Made by a program: the position numbers and the translations under genes. Shown piece by piece: positions 1-5,041 of a DNA stretch of 6,080 nucleotides. This DNA is from Planctomycetota bacterium (GTDB taxonomy: Bacteria; Planctomycetota; Planctomycetia; Pirellulales; Pirellulaceae): the NCBI GenBank assembly GCA_026692885.1, contig JAPLNJ010000194.1:1-6080 (forward strand), given 5' to 3'. How positions within the stretch are numbered: the stretch's first letter is position 1; every line of letters begins with the position of its first letter. The notes under the pieces are model-generated. The model had not been told where the DNA came from and did no database searches. It saw only the letters and a program-made list of their open reading frames with translations.

Positions 1-51
1 TCGTTCCGGCCTACATGAATAATCCGGGGTCAAGACTGCCATCGGACTGGC

Positions 52-321
52 TTAGAGCGGATCAGCAATAGGCGTTGGGGGCAGCGGAGCCTGATCGGGA
101 TGGATGCGTGCTTTGGCTGTCCGGAGTTCTTCCGTGACAGCTTGTATCGACGGACAGACACCCGATGGGCAGGCAACGATGGCACCCTCGCGAGTCTCGT
201 TTTGGATTTCGCTGTAGGTCCCGCTGGAGGACGCACAACCGCATGGCCGACACGTGCGGCAACCTGTCTGGCAGGCAACCAGGGGCAACAGAACCATCAC
301 TGAGATGAATAGTCGGCGCAT
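52..321 (-). CDS. Small cysteine-rich lipoprotein, function unknown
   Basis: An 89-residue protein. Residues 1-17 are a short lipoprotein signal peptide: Arg-Arg at 2-3, a hydrophobic stretch, then the lipobox LVAC with Cys17 as the predicted lipidated residue. The mature N-terminus is packed with cysteines (17, 21, 24, 27, 29), then a polar middle with two more Cys near residues 52 and 57, and a Pro-rich tail ending PLPPTPIADPL. I know no named family for it. The reading frame is open upstream to 450, but the ATG at 321 is preferred: it places the lipobox correctly and has GAGAGAGA just upstream. The gene stands alone and faces away from the zincin lipoprotein across a 500-base spacer. A small envelope lipoprotein is inferred; a metal-binding or disulphide-linked role for the Cys cluster is speculation. 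Confidence 0.7.
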   Translation of the reverse strand: MRRLFISVMVLLPLVACQTGCRTCRPCGCASSSGTYSEIQNETREGAIVACPSGVCPSIQAVTEELRTAKARIHPDQAPLPPTPIADPL

Positions 322-325
322 TTGA

Positions 326-333
326 TCTCTCTC
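326..333 (-). promoter_or_regulatory. Purine-rich ribosome binding site of the small lipoprotein
   Basis: On the minus strand GAGAGAGA lies four bases before the ATG at 321. It is a weak Shine-Dalgarno match, but it is the only purine-rich run near a start in this frame and supports the ATG at 321 over the upstream ATG at 450. Confidence 0.45.
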
Positions 334-374
334 GTTTGCAGGGGGCCTTCCGGTAAGACAGATATTTTCGCTGG

Positions 375-388
375 TCTGCGACCGCAGA
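375..388. promoter_or_regulatory. 14-base dyad, possible operator
   Basis: TCTGCG, two bases, then CGCAGA form a perfect inverted repeat about 55 bases upstream of the small lipoprotein start, next to the AT-rich run gatatttt at 361-368 (AAAATATC on the minus strand), which could serve as a -10 region. The symmetry and position fit a repressor or activator site, but no regulator gene is in the window and short dyads can arise by chance. Confidence 0.25.
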
Positions 389-649
389 ATCGCGTTTTTC
401 CTTTCGGACAGCAGCATTGACGAATCGGACATGTCCAGTGAGCACGACACTCGCCTCCGATCGTCTCAAGGGCTGTCCCATTCACAATCGACACGGCAGA
501 AGTATCACGCGAGAAGAACCGACAGGCCTGACGCATTGCGAACCGTGCGTGGCATCGCAACATGTGCGACCGGCAGTCCATGCAGTGTCCTTTCGCCTGG
601 CATACGTCCTGCTATCGCGGCTTCCGGAATTCCCGGAACGGCGACCATA

Positions 650-739
650 TTGAAGCGGTGGGCAGGCAAGTCGCCCACCCGCGGCCGAGATCAGTCGCGA
701 TAGCGTTGACAGCGGCGGAGTCGCGGATTAGGCGCCCTT
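650..739. repeat. Intergenic repeat unit, copy 1 (with hairpin 657-679)
   Basis: The unit starts TTGAAGCGGT then GGGCAGGC and AAG (650-670), then TTGACAG at 706-712 and GCGCCCTT at 732-739. The same blocks occur in the same order at 1786-1866. The first block matches the second copy at about 20 of 22 positions with one single-base gap. Inside it, GGTGGGC (657-663) pairs perfectly with GCCCACC (673-679) around a 9-base loop. The later blocks are short, so homology over the full unit is inference; the first block is the solid part. It could be a dispersed intergenic repeat of this genome. Confidence 0.45.
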
Positions 740-821
740 GTCCGGAACAGGCCGCTTTGGTATTGAATTGCCCGTGACAACGCAGAGCGATTCATTCGAC
801 AGGCACAGACCGGGCTTTTCA

Positions 822-1736
822 GTGTCGCGAGCCGGTGGTGGTTGGTCAATCGCCTTCCTCACCTGCTTGCTGCTGGTGCTGAGCGGCTGCGCGAGTGGTC
901 CGTATCAGTATGGCTGCAAGAGCGACTATCTCACTTCGCCCGAGTTGGCGGCCATCACTCAGCCGCAGATCGAACAGGGACAGCCGCGGTCGGCGCTTGA
1001 TGGAATCGGTTGGGTTGTCGGCATTCCAAGCAAGATCATTCTTTGGGACCGGCGGGTCGACGACCATGATATTTCGCTGGAGACGGCCCAAGCTATCGCC
1101 GATTACCTGGCCGTCAACGAACTCGACACGGTCAAGGTGCGGCTGAACCAGTACGCACCGAAGGACGAGTGGCATCGCTTGGTGGCCAATACGTCGGTGG
1201 CGTGGGGTTGGCGGTATACCTGCGGGACGTTGTCGTGGCTGGAGGACACGCTGTTGCCGGGCCGCATCTTCGGCGGCGACCATTTCAATGCCTACACCAA
1301 CACCATTTCCCTGTTCTCGGACGTTCCTGCCATCGCGGCCCACGAGGCCGGACACGCGAAAGACTTTGCCCGCCGGACCTACAAAGGCACCTACGCGGCG
1401 CTCTACGCGATCCCCGGAACTGCGCTGTGGTACGAGGCCGTAGCGACCAAGGATGCGCTCGGTTACTGCCGCGCCGAGCGAAGTGCGGAGGAAGAGCAGG
1501 AAGCATACCGCGTTCTGTATCCAGCGTACGGCACCTATCTGGGCAGCACCCTTTCCGAGTTCTCGCCCGGGCCCAGTTCCCTGATTTATGCCGCGGCGGT
1601 GATTCCCGGTCACGTGCTGGGCCGGATCCAAGCTCGCCGAGTCATGAACGAGCGAGCGGATGGCACGGAATCGCCGCCACCACAGGCCGAAGCACCGGTG
1701 GAGGGCCAGGACGCAGTTTCGGATTCAGCGTTGTAG
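822..1736 (+). CDS. Lipoprotein with HEAGH zinc-metalloprotease motif
   Basis: A predicted envelope lipoprotein of 304 residues. Counting from the GTG at 822, residues 1-23 give a typical lipoprotein signal peptide ending in the lipobox LSGC, Cys23. HEAGH at residues 174-178, preceded by a small/hydrophobic run (PAIAA), is the zinc-binding HExxH signature. Glu205, 27 residues later in ALWYEAVATKDAL, is a plausible third ligand of a gluzincin-type site. Hydrophobic stretches flank it (around 188-200 and 253-265), and the C-terminal tail is acidic and proline-rich. I cannot name a peptidase family; substrate and activity are unknown. The frame opens upstream to TTG 738 and GTG 774, but these add 28 and 16 residues ahead of the signal peptide. 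None of the starts has a good Shine-Dalgarno, so the start is uncertain. It could also be a zinc-binding protein without protease activity. Confidence 0.8.
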   Translation: MSRAGGGWSIAFLTCLLLVLSGCASGPYQYGCKSDYLTSPELAAITQPQIEQGQPRSALDGIGWVVGIPSKIILWDRRVDDHDISLETAQAIADYLAVNELDTVKVRLNQYAPKDEWHRLVANTSVAWGWRYTCGTLSWLEDTLLPGRIFGGDHFNAYTNTISLFSDVPAIAAHEAGHAKDFARRTYKGTYAALYAIPGTALWYEAVATKDALGYCRAERSAEEEQEAYRVLYPAYGTYLGSTLSEFSPGPSSLIYAAAVIPGHVLGRIQARRVMNERADGTESPPPQAEAPVEGQDAVSDSAL

Positions 1737-1739
1737 CAT

Positions 1740-1776
1740 CAGACGGGGCGACGGTTACGGGGAATCGCCTCATCTG
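1740..1776 (+). terminator. Stem-loop after the zincin lipoprotein gene
   Basis: Starting four bases after the stop codon, CAGA (1740-1743) pairs with TCTG (1773-1776). After one C-A mismatch, GGGGCGA (1745-1751) pairs with TCGCCTC (1765-1771), including one G-T pair. The loop is 13 bases. There is no T run after it, so it may mark or protect the transcript 3' end rather than act as a classic intrinsic terminator. Confidence 0.45.
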
Positions 1777-1785
1777 CCCACGTGC

Positions 1786-1866
1786 TTGAAGCGGTCGGGC
1801 AGGCGAGGCGGTCGTCTACTCGTCGACCACCCACTACGGTGGGCATGATTGACAGGCAGCGCCCTT
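1786..1866. repeat. Intergenic repeat unit, copy 2
   Basis: This carries TTGAAGCGGT, C, GGGCAGGC, G, AG at 1786-1807, TTGACAG at 1849-1855 and GCGCCCTT at 1859-1866, the same order as in 650-739. The middle differs: GGTCG (1810-1814) can pair with CGACC (1824-1828), and a small hairpin with a TACG loop follows at 1830-1843. The two copies bracket the zincin lipoprotein gene as direct repeats about 1.1 kb apart. Confidence 0.4.
1830..1843 (+). other. Small hairpin with a UNCG-type tetraloop
   Basis: CCCAC pairs with GTGGG around TACG. As RNA this is C(UACG)G, a member of the exceptionally stable UNCG tetraloop class. No T run follows. It sits 94 bases after the zincin stop codon and could mark a transcript end, or simply be part of the repeat unit. 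Confidence 0.3.
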
Positions 1867-1912
1867 AGCGGAAAATAGCCGGCCGGGATGTGCTTTCGGA
1901 AACGGGCGAACG

Positions 1913-2114
1913 ATGAACACCAACGAGTCGCATCTGCCGCAACGATGACGAAGTGCAGGCAAAGTGCCAGCGGATCATCCTTACGACGCGACGTTCTGCC
2001 TGCATCGCCAAGTTCCTGGCCACCGTCGCCATCGCTACGTTGTATCGTTACGCGGACTTCGTCACGCTGTTGAACGGCACAGAGCTGCACCTGGGCTGGA
2101 TCGTGATCTGCGGT
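1913..2114 (+). pseudogene. Frame-broken small membrane-type ORF running into the amidase
   Basis: ATG at 1913 opens MNTNESHLPQR and then meets TGA at 1946-1948. A one-base shift there enters a frame that continues with DDEVQAKCQRIIL, a hydrophobic segment (about 2007-2067, ACIAKFLATVAIATLYRYAD) and GTELHLGWIVIC, and joins the amidase frame without a stop. By hand count about 45 of 55 codons from 1953 to 2117 end in G or C (about 80%), which argues this stretch is or was coding. I do not recognise the protein. Three readings are possible: a decayed native gene whose 3' end was replaced by the amidase, a sequencing indel, or a +1 frameshift site (the stop context CGA TGA C resembles the UGA-C arrangement of the prfB frameshift). 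It is unlikely to be a functional part of the amidase, whose family N-terminus begins later. Confidence 0.35.
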
Positions 2115-3527
2115 ATGGGCAACAACAGAATTCATGCTTTTGGTTGCGATCTGCTCGCTAATCATGATGCGGTAGCGTTGGCCGATCTGGTGCGGCGCGG
2201 TGAGATTAGTCCGGTGGAGTTGACTGAGGCCGCCATTGCCCGGGTGGAGCAGGTCAATGGTGCGCTCAATGCGGTACAGCTGGCAACTTATGAGCGGGCT
2301 TGTGCCGAGGCGGCAACGAGGCGCGAGGGGCTGTTTGCCGGCGTCCCGACCTTGATTAAGGACAACACCGATCTTCGAGGCCTGCCTACTGGGCATGGTT
2401 CGCGCGCAGTGCCAAGGGTTCCTGCTGCAGCGGATGGCGCCTTTGCCAGGCAGTATCTATCGCAGGGTTTTACCGTTCTTGGCAAGACCACCCTGCCGGA
2501 ATTCGGTTTCAACTGCACGACCGAACACCAGGGCAAGCCACCCACCCGTAACCCCTGGCATACTGGTTATTCATGCGGGGGCAGCTCCGGTGGTGCCGCG
2601 GCTTTGGTCGCCGCTGGCGCGGTGCCCATTGCCCATGCCAATGACGGCGGCGGCTCGATTCGAATTCCCGCGGCCTGCTGTGGCCTGGTGGGGCTAAAAC
2701 CTACTCGTGGTCGTCTGGTCGACGGCGAAATAGCGCGAACCCTGCCCATCAAGATTGTGGCCGAGGGAGTGCTGACGCGTACGGTGCGCGATACTGCCTA
2801 TTTTCTTGCCGGTGCGGAGCGTTACTGGCGCAATCGCAAATTGCCGCCGGTGGAACTGGTGGAGGGACCGGCCAAGCGGCGGCTGAAAATTGCTCTCGTG
2901 ATGAATTCACTTACCGGTGTTCCGACCTGCTCGGAGACTCGCACGGTAGTGCAACGAACGGCAGCTCTGCTGGAGAGTCTCGGTCACAACGTCGACGAGC
3001 GACCTTACCCGATAGCACCGTCCTTTCCTGAAGATTTTGCTGATTACTGGGGCTTCCTCGCTTTCATGGTGAGCCGTTTCGGGCATCACAATTTCGGTAA
3101 GGATTTCGATCCAAGTCAGGTGGATGTTCTGACGCGGGGGCTCGCAGCGCGCTTTCGCCACCGTAGCTGGCATTTGCCGCGGGCCTTGTATCGGTTGCAA
3201 CGTACCTTTCGACAGCATGCCAAAGCCATGCAGGATTACGACCTGGTTCTGTCGCCAGTACTTGCTCATGTCACTCCGGAGCTGGGCTATCTCAGCCCCG
3301 AACTACCCTTTCCGGAGTTATTCCAGCGGATGGCGAAGTACGTCGGTTTCACGCCGATCAACAATGCCAACGGCAGTCCGGCCATCGCCTTGCCGATGGG
3401 AGCGGCAACCAATGGCTTGCCGATTGGGTTACAGTTTGCTGCCGCCCATGGTGACGAACGCACCTTGCTGGAAATCGCCTACGAACTGGAACAGGCAAAC
3501 CCGTGGCGGCGGATTACTGACGGCTAG
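2115..3527 (+). CDS. Amidase-signature family hydrolase
   Basis: A complete 470-residue enzyme of the amidase signature family, which cleaves carboxamide bonds with a Ser-cisSer-Lys triad. Counting from ATG 2115, the triad is Lys82 (in TLIKDNTDL), Ser157 (first Ser of GGSSGG, residues 155-160) and Ser181 (in NDGGGSIRIPA); the 24-residue gap between the serines is the family norm. GLKPTRGR follows, and the C-terminal half has the usual FTPINNANGSPAIALP (from residue 412) and GLPIGLQFAAAHG blocks. From memory the signature resembles 6-aminohexanoate-cyclic-dimer hydrolase (NylA-type) and related cytoplasmic amidases, but substrate cannot be told from sequence. It is not GatA by context: no gatB or gatC is nearby. 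No signal peptide is seen. The frame is open back to GTG 1953, but family proteins begin near HAFGCDLL, so ATG 2115 is chosen; no strong Shine-Dalgarno precedes it. About 57% of the first 106 codons end in G/C, against about 70-80% in neighbours, which hints at transfer. Confidence 0.9.
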   Translation: MGNNRIHAFGCDLLANHDAVALADLVRRGEISPVELTEAAIARVEQVNGALNAVQLATYERACAEAATRREGLFAGVPTLIKDNTDLRGLPTGHGSRAVPRVPAAADGAFARQYLSQGFTVLGKTTLPEFGFNCTTEHQGKPPTRNPWHTGYSCGGSSGGAAALVAAGAVPIAHANDGGGSIRIPAACCGLVGLKPTRGRLVDGEIARTLPIKIVAEGVLTRTVRDTAYFLAGAERYWRNRKLPPVELVEGPAKRRLKIALVMNSLTGVPTCSETRTVVQRTAALLESLGHNVDERPYPIAPSFPEDFADYWGFLAFMVSRFGHHNFGKDFDPSQVDVLTRGLAARFRHRSWHLPRALYRLQRTFRQHAKAMQDYDLVLSPVLAHVTPELGYLSPELPFPELFQRMAKYVGFTPINNANGSPAIALPMGAATNGLPIGLQFAAAHGDERTLLEIAYELEQANPWRRITDG

Positions 3528-3555
3528 TGCCTGTCGGGATTGTCCCGTCTTGCCG
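3521..3555 (+). other. Two-tier hairpin over the amidase stop codon
   Basis: CGGC (3521-3524) can pair with GCCG (3552-3555), enclosing a perfect CGGGA / TCCCG stem (3535-3539 with 3543-3547) around a 3-base loop. There is no T run, so it is more likely a transcript-end structure than an intrinsic terminator; the stems are short and this is tentative. Confidence 0.25.
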
Positions 3556-3670
3556 GATGCCACCCTGACAGCAGTCGCTGACCTGCCCCACCAGTGACCA
3601 GCGTTCACGCAGGCCACCATTGTTCCTTACGACCTGGGTGATCGCTTGGCCAAGATCAAGCTCATTTCGC

Positions 3671-3720
3671 CCCTCACCCCACCCTCTCCCAGGAGTACCG
3701 GGGCGAGGGAGTTATTTTTG
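3671..3720 (+). terminator. GC-rich repeat-like hairpin followed by T residues
   Basis: CCCTCACCCC (3671-3680) pairs with GGGGCGAGGG (3700-3709) at nine of ten positions, with one A-C mismatch. The loop is 19 bases and GTTATTTTTG (3711-3720) follows. This hairpin plus T tract could terminate amidase transcription about 145 bases past its stop. The C-rich arm (cccctcaccccaccctctccc type) also resembles a dispersed intergenic repeat I recall from many GC-rich bacterial genomes; the two explanations are compatible. Confidence 0.45.
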
Positions 3721-3736
3721 GCCGTGCCCAGGGAGG

Positions 3737-3946
3737 CTATTGAGCAGCTACTGTCCAGTCATCCCACAAATCCATTCGGACCGCCCGCGGGTTACGTTGG
3801 ATCGCCTCGGCCAAGCCAGGGCGACGGACGACCTCAGCAAACAAGCCCTCCGTGGGGAGGAATAGAATACCGAAGTCGGTGGTCTTCGGCAGGGCCAGAT
3901 ACTTGGAGCAGATGTCCACGGCACAGCCCTTGATCCAAACCTTCAT
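3737..3946 (-). pseudogene. rmuC: Remnant of DNA recombination protein RmuC
   Basis: About 69 codons remain open on the minus strand. Residues 8-51 from the ATG at 3946 read as the conserved core of RmuC, a coiled-coil plus nuclease-like protein linked to limiting DNA inversions: CAVDICSKY, then TTDFGILFLPTEGLFAEV and RRPGLAEAIQR. Family members are usually about 400-500 residues, so only roughly a tenth survives. The match stops near 3794; the following residues up to the stop are unrelated, and the expected downstream block (YRVVVAGPTTL type) is absent from all nearby frames. Upstream, the frame reaches the stop codon of the DUF4019 gene after a GC-rich hairpin. The coiled-coil N-terminus and the rest of the domain are missing, so this is a gene scrap, not a functional protein. 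The family call rests on motif memory. Confidence 0.6.
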
Positions 3947-3955
3947 CCTTCCGTG

Positions 3956-3975
3956 GGCCGCGCTTAGCGCGAGCC
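3956..3975 (-). terminator. Stem-loop just after the DUF4019 gene
   Basis: GGCCGCGC (3956-3963) pairs with GCGCG, a bulged A, then GCC (3967-3975), closing a TTA loop: eight GC pairs, beginning seven bases past the DUF4019 stop codon. No T run follows on the minus strand, so it may be a transcript-end stabiliser rather than a classic intrinsic terminator. Confidence 0.45.
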
Positions 3976-3982
3976 GGTGGCG

Positions 3983-4408
3983 TCACCTGATGAAGTACCC
4001 CGACACCCGCCACTTCTTGTCCTTGTCCAGCATCGGTGTGATCGTCTCAACCCCCGCTTTCTTGTTCTCGAACGCGGTTTTGAACTGGATGACGACGTAC
4101 TCGCCATCCGGTGCCCCTGGCAGGCTTGTGGCGTATTGCTTGGACTTCAGTTCCCTGGACTTGATCTTGCCCAGTGGCTTCCTGGCCGCCGTCAGCGACT
4201 TCTCGAAGTCCTCCTTGCTGACGGCGTTCTTGAGCAACTCGGCAGCCGCGTCCCAAGCTTCGCCGTACTTGTCCTGACCGACAAGGGCCAGCCACGCTTT
4301 GGCGGACTCGACCGCCTTCTGCTCGGCGTCGTCGTGTTTCTCGGCAGCAGTCGCGAGCAAGGGCATGGACAGTAACAGGGTCAGGGCGAACTTGATTACT
4401 CGTGTCAT
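3983..4408 (-). CDS. Secreted DUF4019 domain protein
   Basis: A 141-residue exported protein of unknown function. Residues 1-21 form a Sec signal peptide (MTRVIK, a Leu-rich core, cleavage near ATA-A), placing the protein outside the cytoplasm. The mature part matches the DUF4019 pattern along its whole length: an N-terminal helix with AWLALVGQDKYGEAWDAAA, then LGKIKSRELKSKQY, and the strongly conserved LPGAPDGEYVVIQFKTAFEN followed by TITPMLDKDKKWRVSGYFIR at the C-terminus. This fold is thought to be a small alpha+beta domain related to NTF2-like proteins; no enzymatic role is known to me. The frame is open upstream to 4615, but ATG 4408 has AGGAG seven bases before it and starts a proper signal peptide, so the longer version is rejected. 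It is a single-gene unit; a weak TAAGAT -10-like box lies at 4429-4434. Confidence 0.9.
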   Translation of the reverse strand: MTRVIKFALTLLLSMPLLATAAEKHDDAEQKAVESAKAWLALVGQDKYGEAWDAAAELLKNAVSKEDFEKSLTAARKPLGKIKSRELKSKQYATSLPGAPDGEYVVIQFKTAFENKKAGVETITPMLDKDKKWRVSGYFIR

Positions 4409-4415
4409 GGCAAAT

Positions 4416-4420
4416 CTCCT
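4416..4420 (-). promoter_or_regulatory. Shine-Dalgarno that fixes the DUF4019 start
   Basis: AGGAG on the minus strand, seven bases before the ATG at 4408. It is one of the two best ribosome binding sites in the window and settles the choice against the upstream in-frame ATG at 4615. Confidence 0.75.
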
Positions 4421-4726
4421 CTTGAGTGATCTTACCGCCTGCCGATCATCAGGAACACTGGGAAGGCCCTTCCTGCGTTTCAGCGGCTTCCGTTTCTTCT
4501 TCGTGGACAACGTGTCTCCCTCAAGTCGGTCCCTCAGGGAATGTGCGTCGGCGGACGTTTTGACGGATGCCCGACTGCGGGGACAAGAGCAGATTGAAAT
4601 CGCGTTGCCACCCACCCATCCTGTGCATGGACCAATTTTACTCTGGGGTCAATAATCTCGTCACAGATCGTCAGGGCGTGGGACAGCCCTTCCGAGAGTC
4701 TGAGTGCATCTGTCACTGCACCGGCC

Positions 4727-4757
4727 TGGTCGCAGCTGCAAAAACCAATTGCGACTA
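4727..4757. repeat. Imperfect inverted repeat in the spacer
   Basis: GTCGCA (4729-4734) and TGCGAC (4750-4755) are perfectly complementary; one G-T and one T-A pair extend the stem to eight. The 15-base loop contains AAAAA. It could be a protein-binding dyad or an RNA hairpin; nothing nearby tells which. Confidence 0.3.
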
Positions 4758-4934
4758 ACCTTATCCGAATTCGTCGTTAAAAACGGCGTACGGCCAGCCT
4801 CGAACCCGTTTGCGGGCCGCGTAACACCGGCAGGGTTTTCCAACAAAGTGATCCAGCCCTGAGTACATCTCCGCAGCATCCCCGCTTTAGACAGCAAGGT
4901 GTCATCGCGGTCAAACCACCGCCAGCCGCACACG

Positions 4935-4956
4935 CTTGGAACAGACTTGGAACAGA
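4935..4956. repeat. Perfect 11-base tandem direct repeat
   Basis: CTTGGAACAGA is present twice head to tail, followed by a partial third echo (ACAGAG, 4957-4962). It lies 86-107 bases before the receiver gene start, where a tandem binding site for an activator or repressor would be plausible; a simple slippage duplication is equally possible. Confidence 0.5.
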
Positions 4957-4990
4957 ACAGAGAAGAGACTCTTCAATTTCGTTCGTCTTC

Positions 4991-5020
4991 GTCCGCTGGA
5001 ACGCGGACTTTTCTTGTCTT
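4991..5020 (+). terminator. Intrinsic-terminator-like hairpin ahead of the receiver gene
   Basis: GTCCGC (4991-4996) and GCGGAC (5003-5008) form a perfect six-pair stem, five of them G-C, around the loop TGGAAC. TTTTCTTGTCTT follows directly. This is the form of a rho-independent terminator on the plus strand. No plus-strand gene precedes it in the window, and the receiver start lies only 21 bases after the T-rich tail, so a leader attenuator is as likely as a terminator of an upstream transcript. Confidence 0.5.
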
Positions 5021-5028
5021 GTACGTAT

Positions 5029-5032
5029 GGAG
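5029..5032 (+). promoter_or_regulatory. Ribosome binding site that favours the second ATG of the receiver gene
   Basis: GGAG lies nine bases before the ATG at 5042. The upstream in-frame ATG at 5027 has no purine-rich site, being preceded by the T-rich tail of the hairpin, so 5042 is the preferred start. Confidence 0.45.
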
Positions 5033-5041
5033 TATGCGGCG

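Larger units (their letters stand above)
322..821. other. Divergent intergenic region without a supported gene
   Basis: About 500 bases lie between two genes that point away from each other, so promoters for both should be here. Short open frames on both strands have no start signal, no recognisable protein and poor codon character, so I do not call them. Visible structure: a 14-base dyad at 375-388, a 10-base palindrome at 427-436, a near-tandem TTCCGGAA / TTCCCGGAA at 622-638, a perfect 7-bp hairpin at 657-679 inside a repeat unit, and TTGACA at 706-711. The only -10 candidates after TTGACA are poor (TAGGCG at 729-734), so a sigma-70-type promoter for the zincin gene is possible but weak. 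Confidence 0.5.
4409..5041. other. Long intergenic region without a supported gene
   Basis: About 630 bases between the DUF4019 gene (leftward) and the receiver gene (rightward). Open frames here are short, lack starts with binding sites and show no recognisable domain. Visible structure: an inverted repeat at 4727-4757, a perfect 11-base tandem duplication at 4935-4956, and a hairpin with a T-rich tail at 4991-5020 just ahead of the receiver gene. The length suggests lost genes or a leader region; I see no RNA gene I can name. Confidence 0.5.

Noticed and set aside
3..71. Open frame from the left edge ending in a stop at 69-71, possible C-terminus of an upstream gene.
   Set aside because: Only 22 codons, mixed third-position composition, no recognisable motif, and it overlaps the end of the small lipoprotein gene on the other strand. 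It cannot be judged without sequence to the left.
846..1631. Long minus-strand open frame opposite the zincin gene.
   Set aside because: The plus-strand frame has a lipobox and HEAGH and good codon use; the minus frame is Arg/Gly/Val-rich with no domain, a typical antisense shadow in GC-rich DNA.
1770..2396. Minus-strand open frame of 208 codons across the spacer and amidase start.
   Set aside because: No ribosome site or domain, and it overlaps both the amidase N-terminus and the repeat unit.
4461..4473. 13-base palindrome GGAAGGCCCTTCC upstream of the DUF4019 gene.
   Set aside because: One-base centre leaves no loop for a hairpin, and it is not placed against a convincing promoter; probably chance.
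4409..4615. N-terminal extension of the DUF4019 protein from ATG 4615.
   Set aside because: AGGAG and a clean signal peptide at 4408 fix the start; the extension would bury the signal peptide behind 69 polar residues.
26..4652. GGGGTCAA occurs at 26-33 and 4645-4652 and recalls ends seen near some transposase genes.
   Set aside because: Eight bases is too short to be meaningful, flanks differ, and no transposase is present.
4805..4816. CCCG-TTTG-CGGG mini-hairpin.
   Set aside because: Four base pairs only; expected many times in GC-rich DNA.
4661..4933. Minus-strand 90-codon open frame.
   Set aside because: No start signal or recognisable domain, and short for chance in this composition. 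A GGTTCGAG run inside recalls a tRNA T-arm, but no cloverleaf can be built around it.
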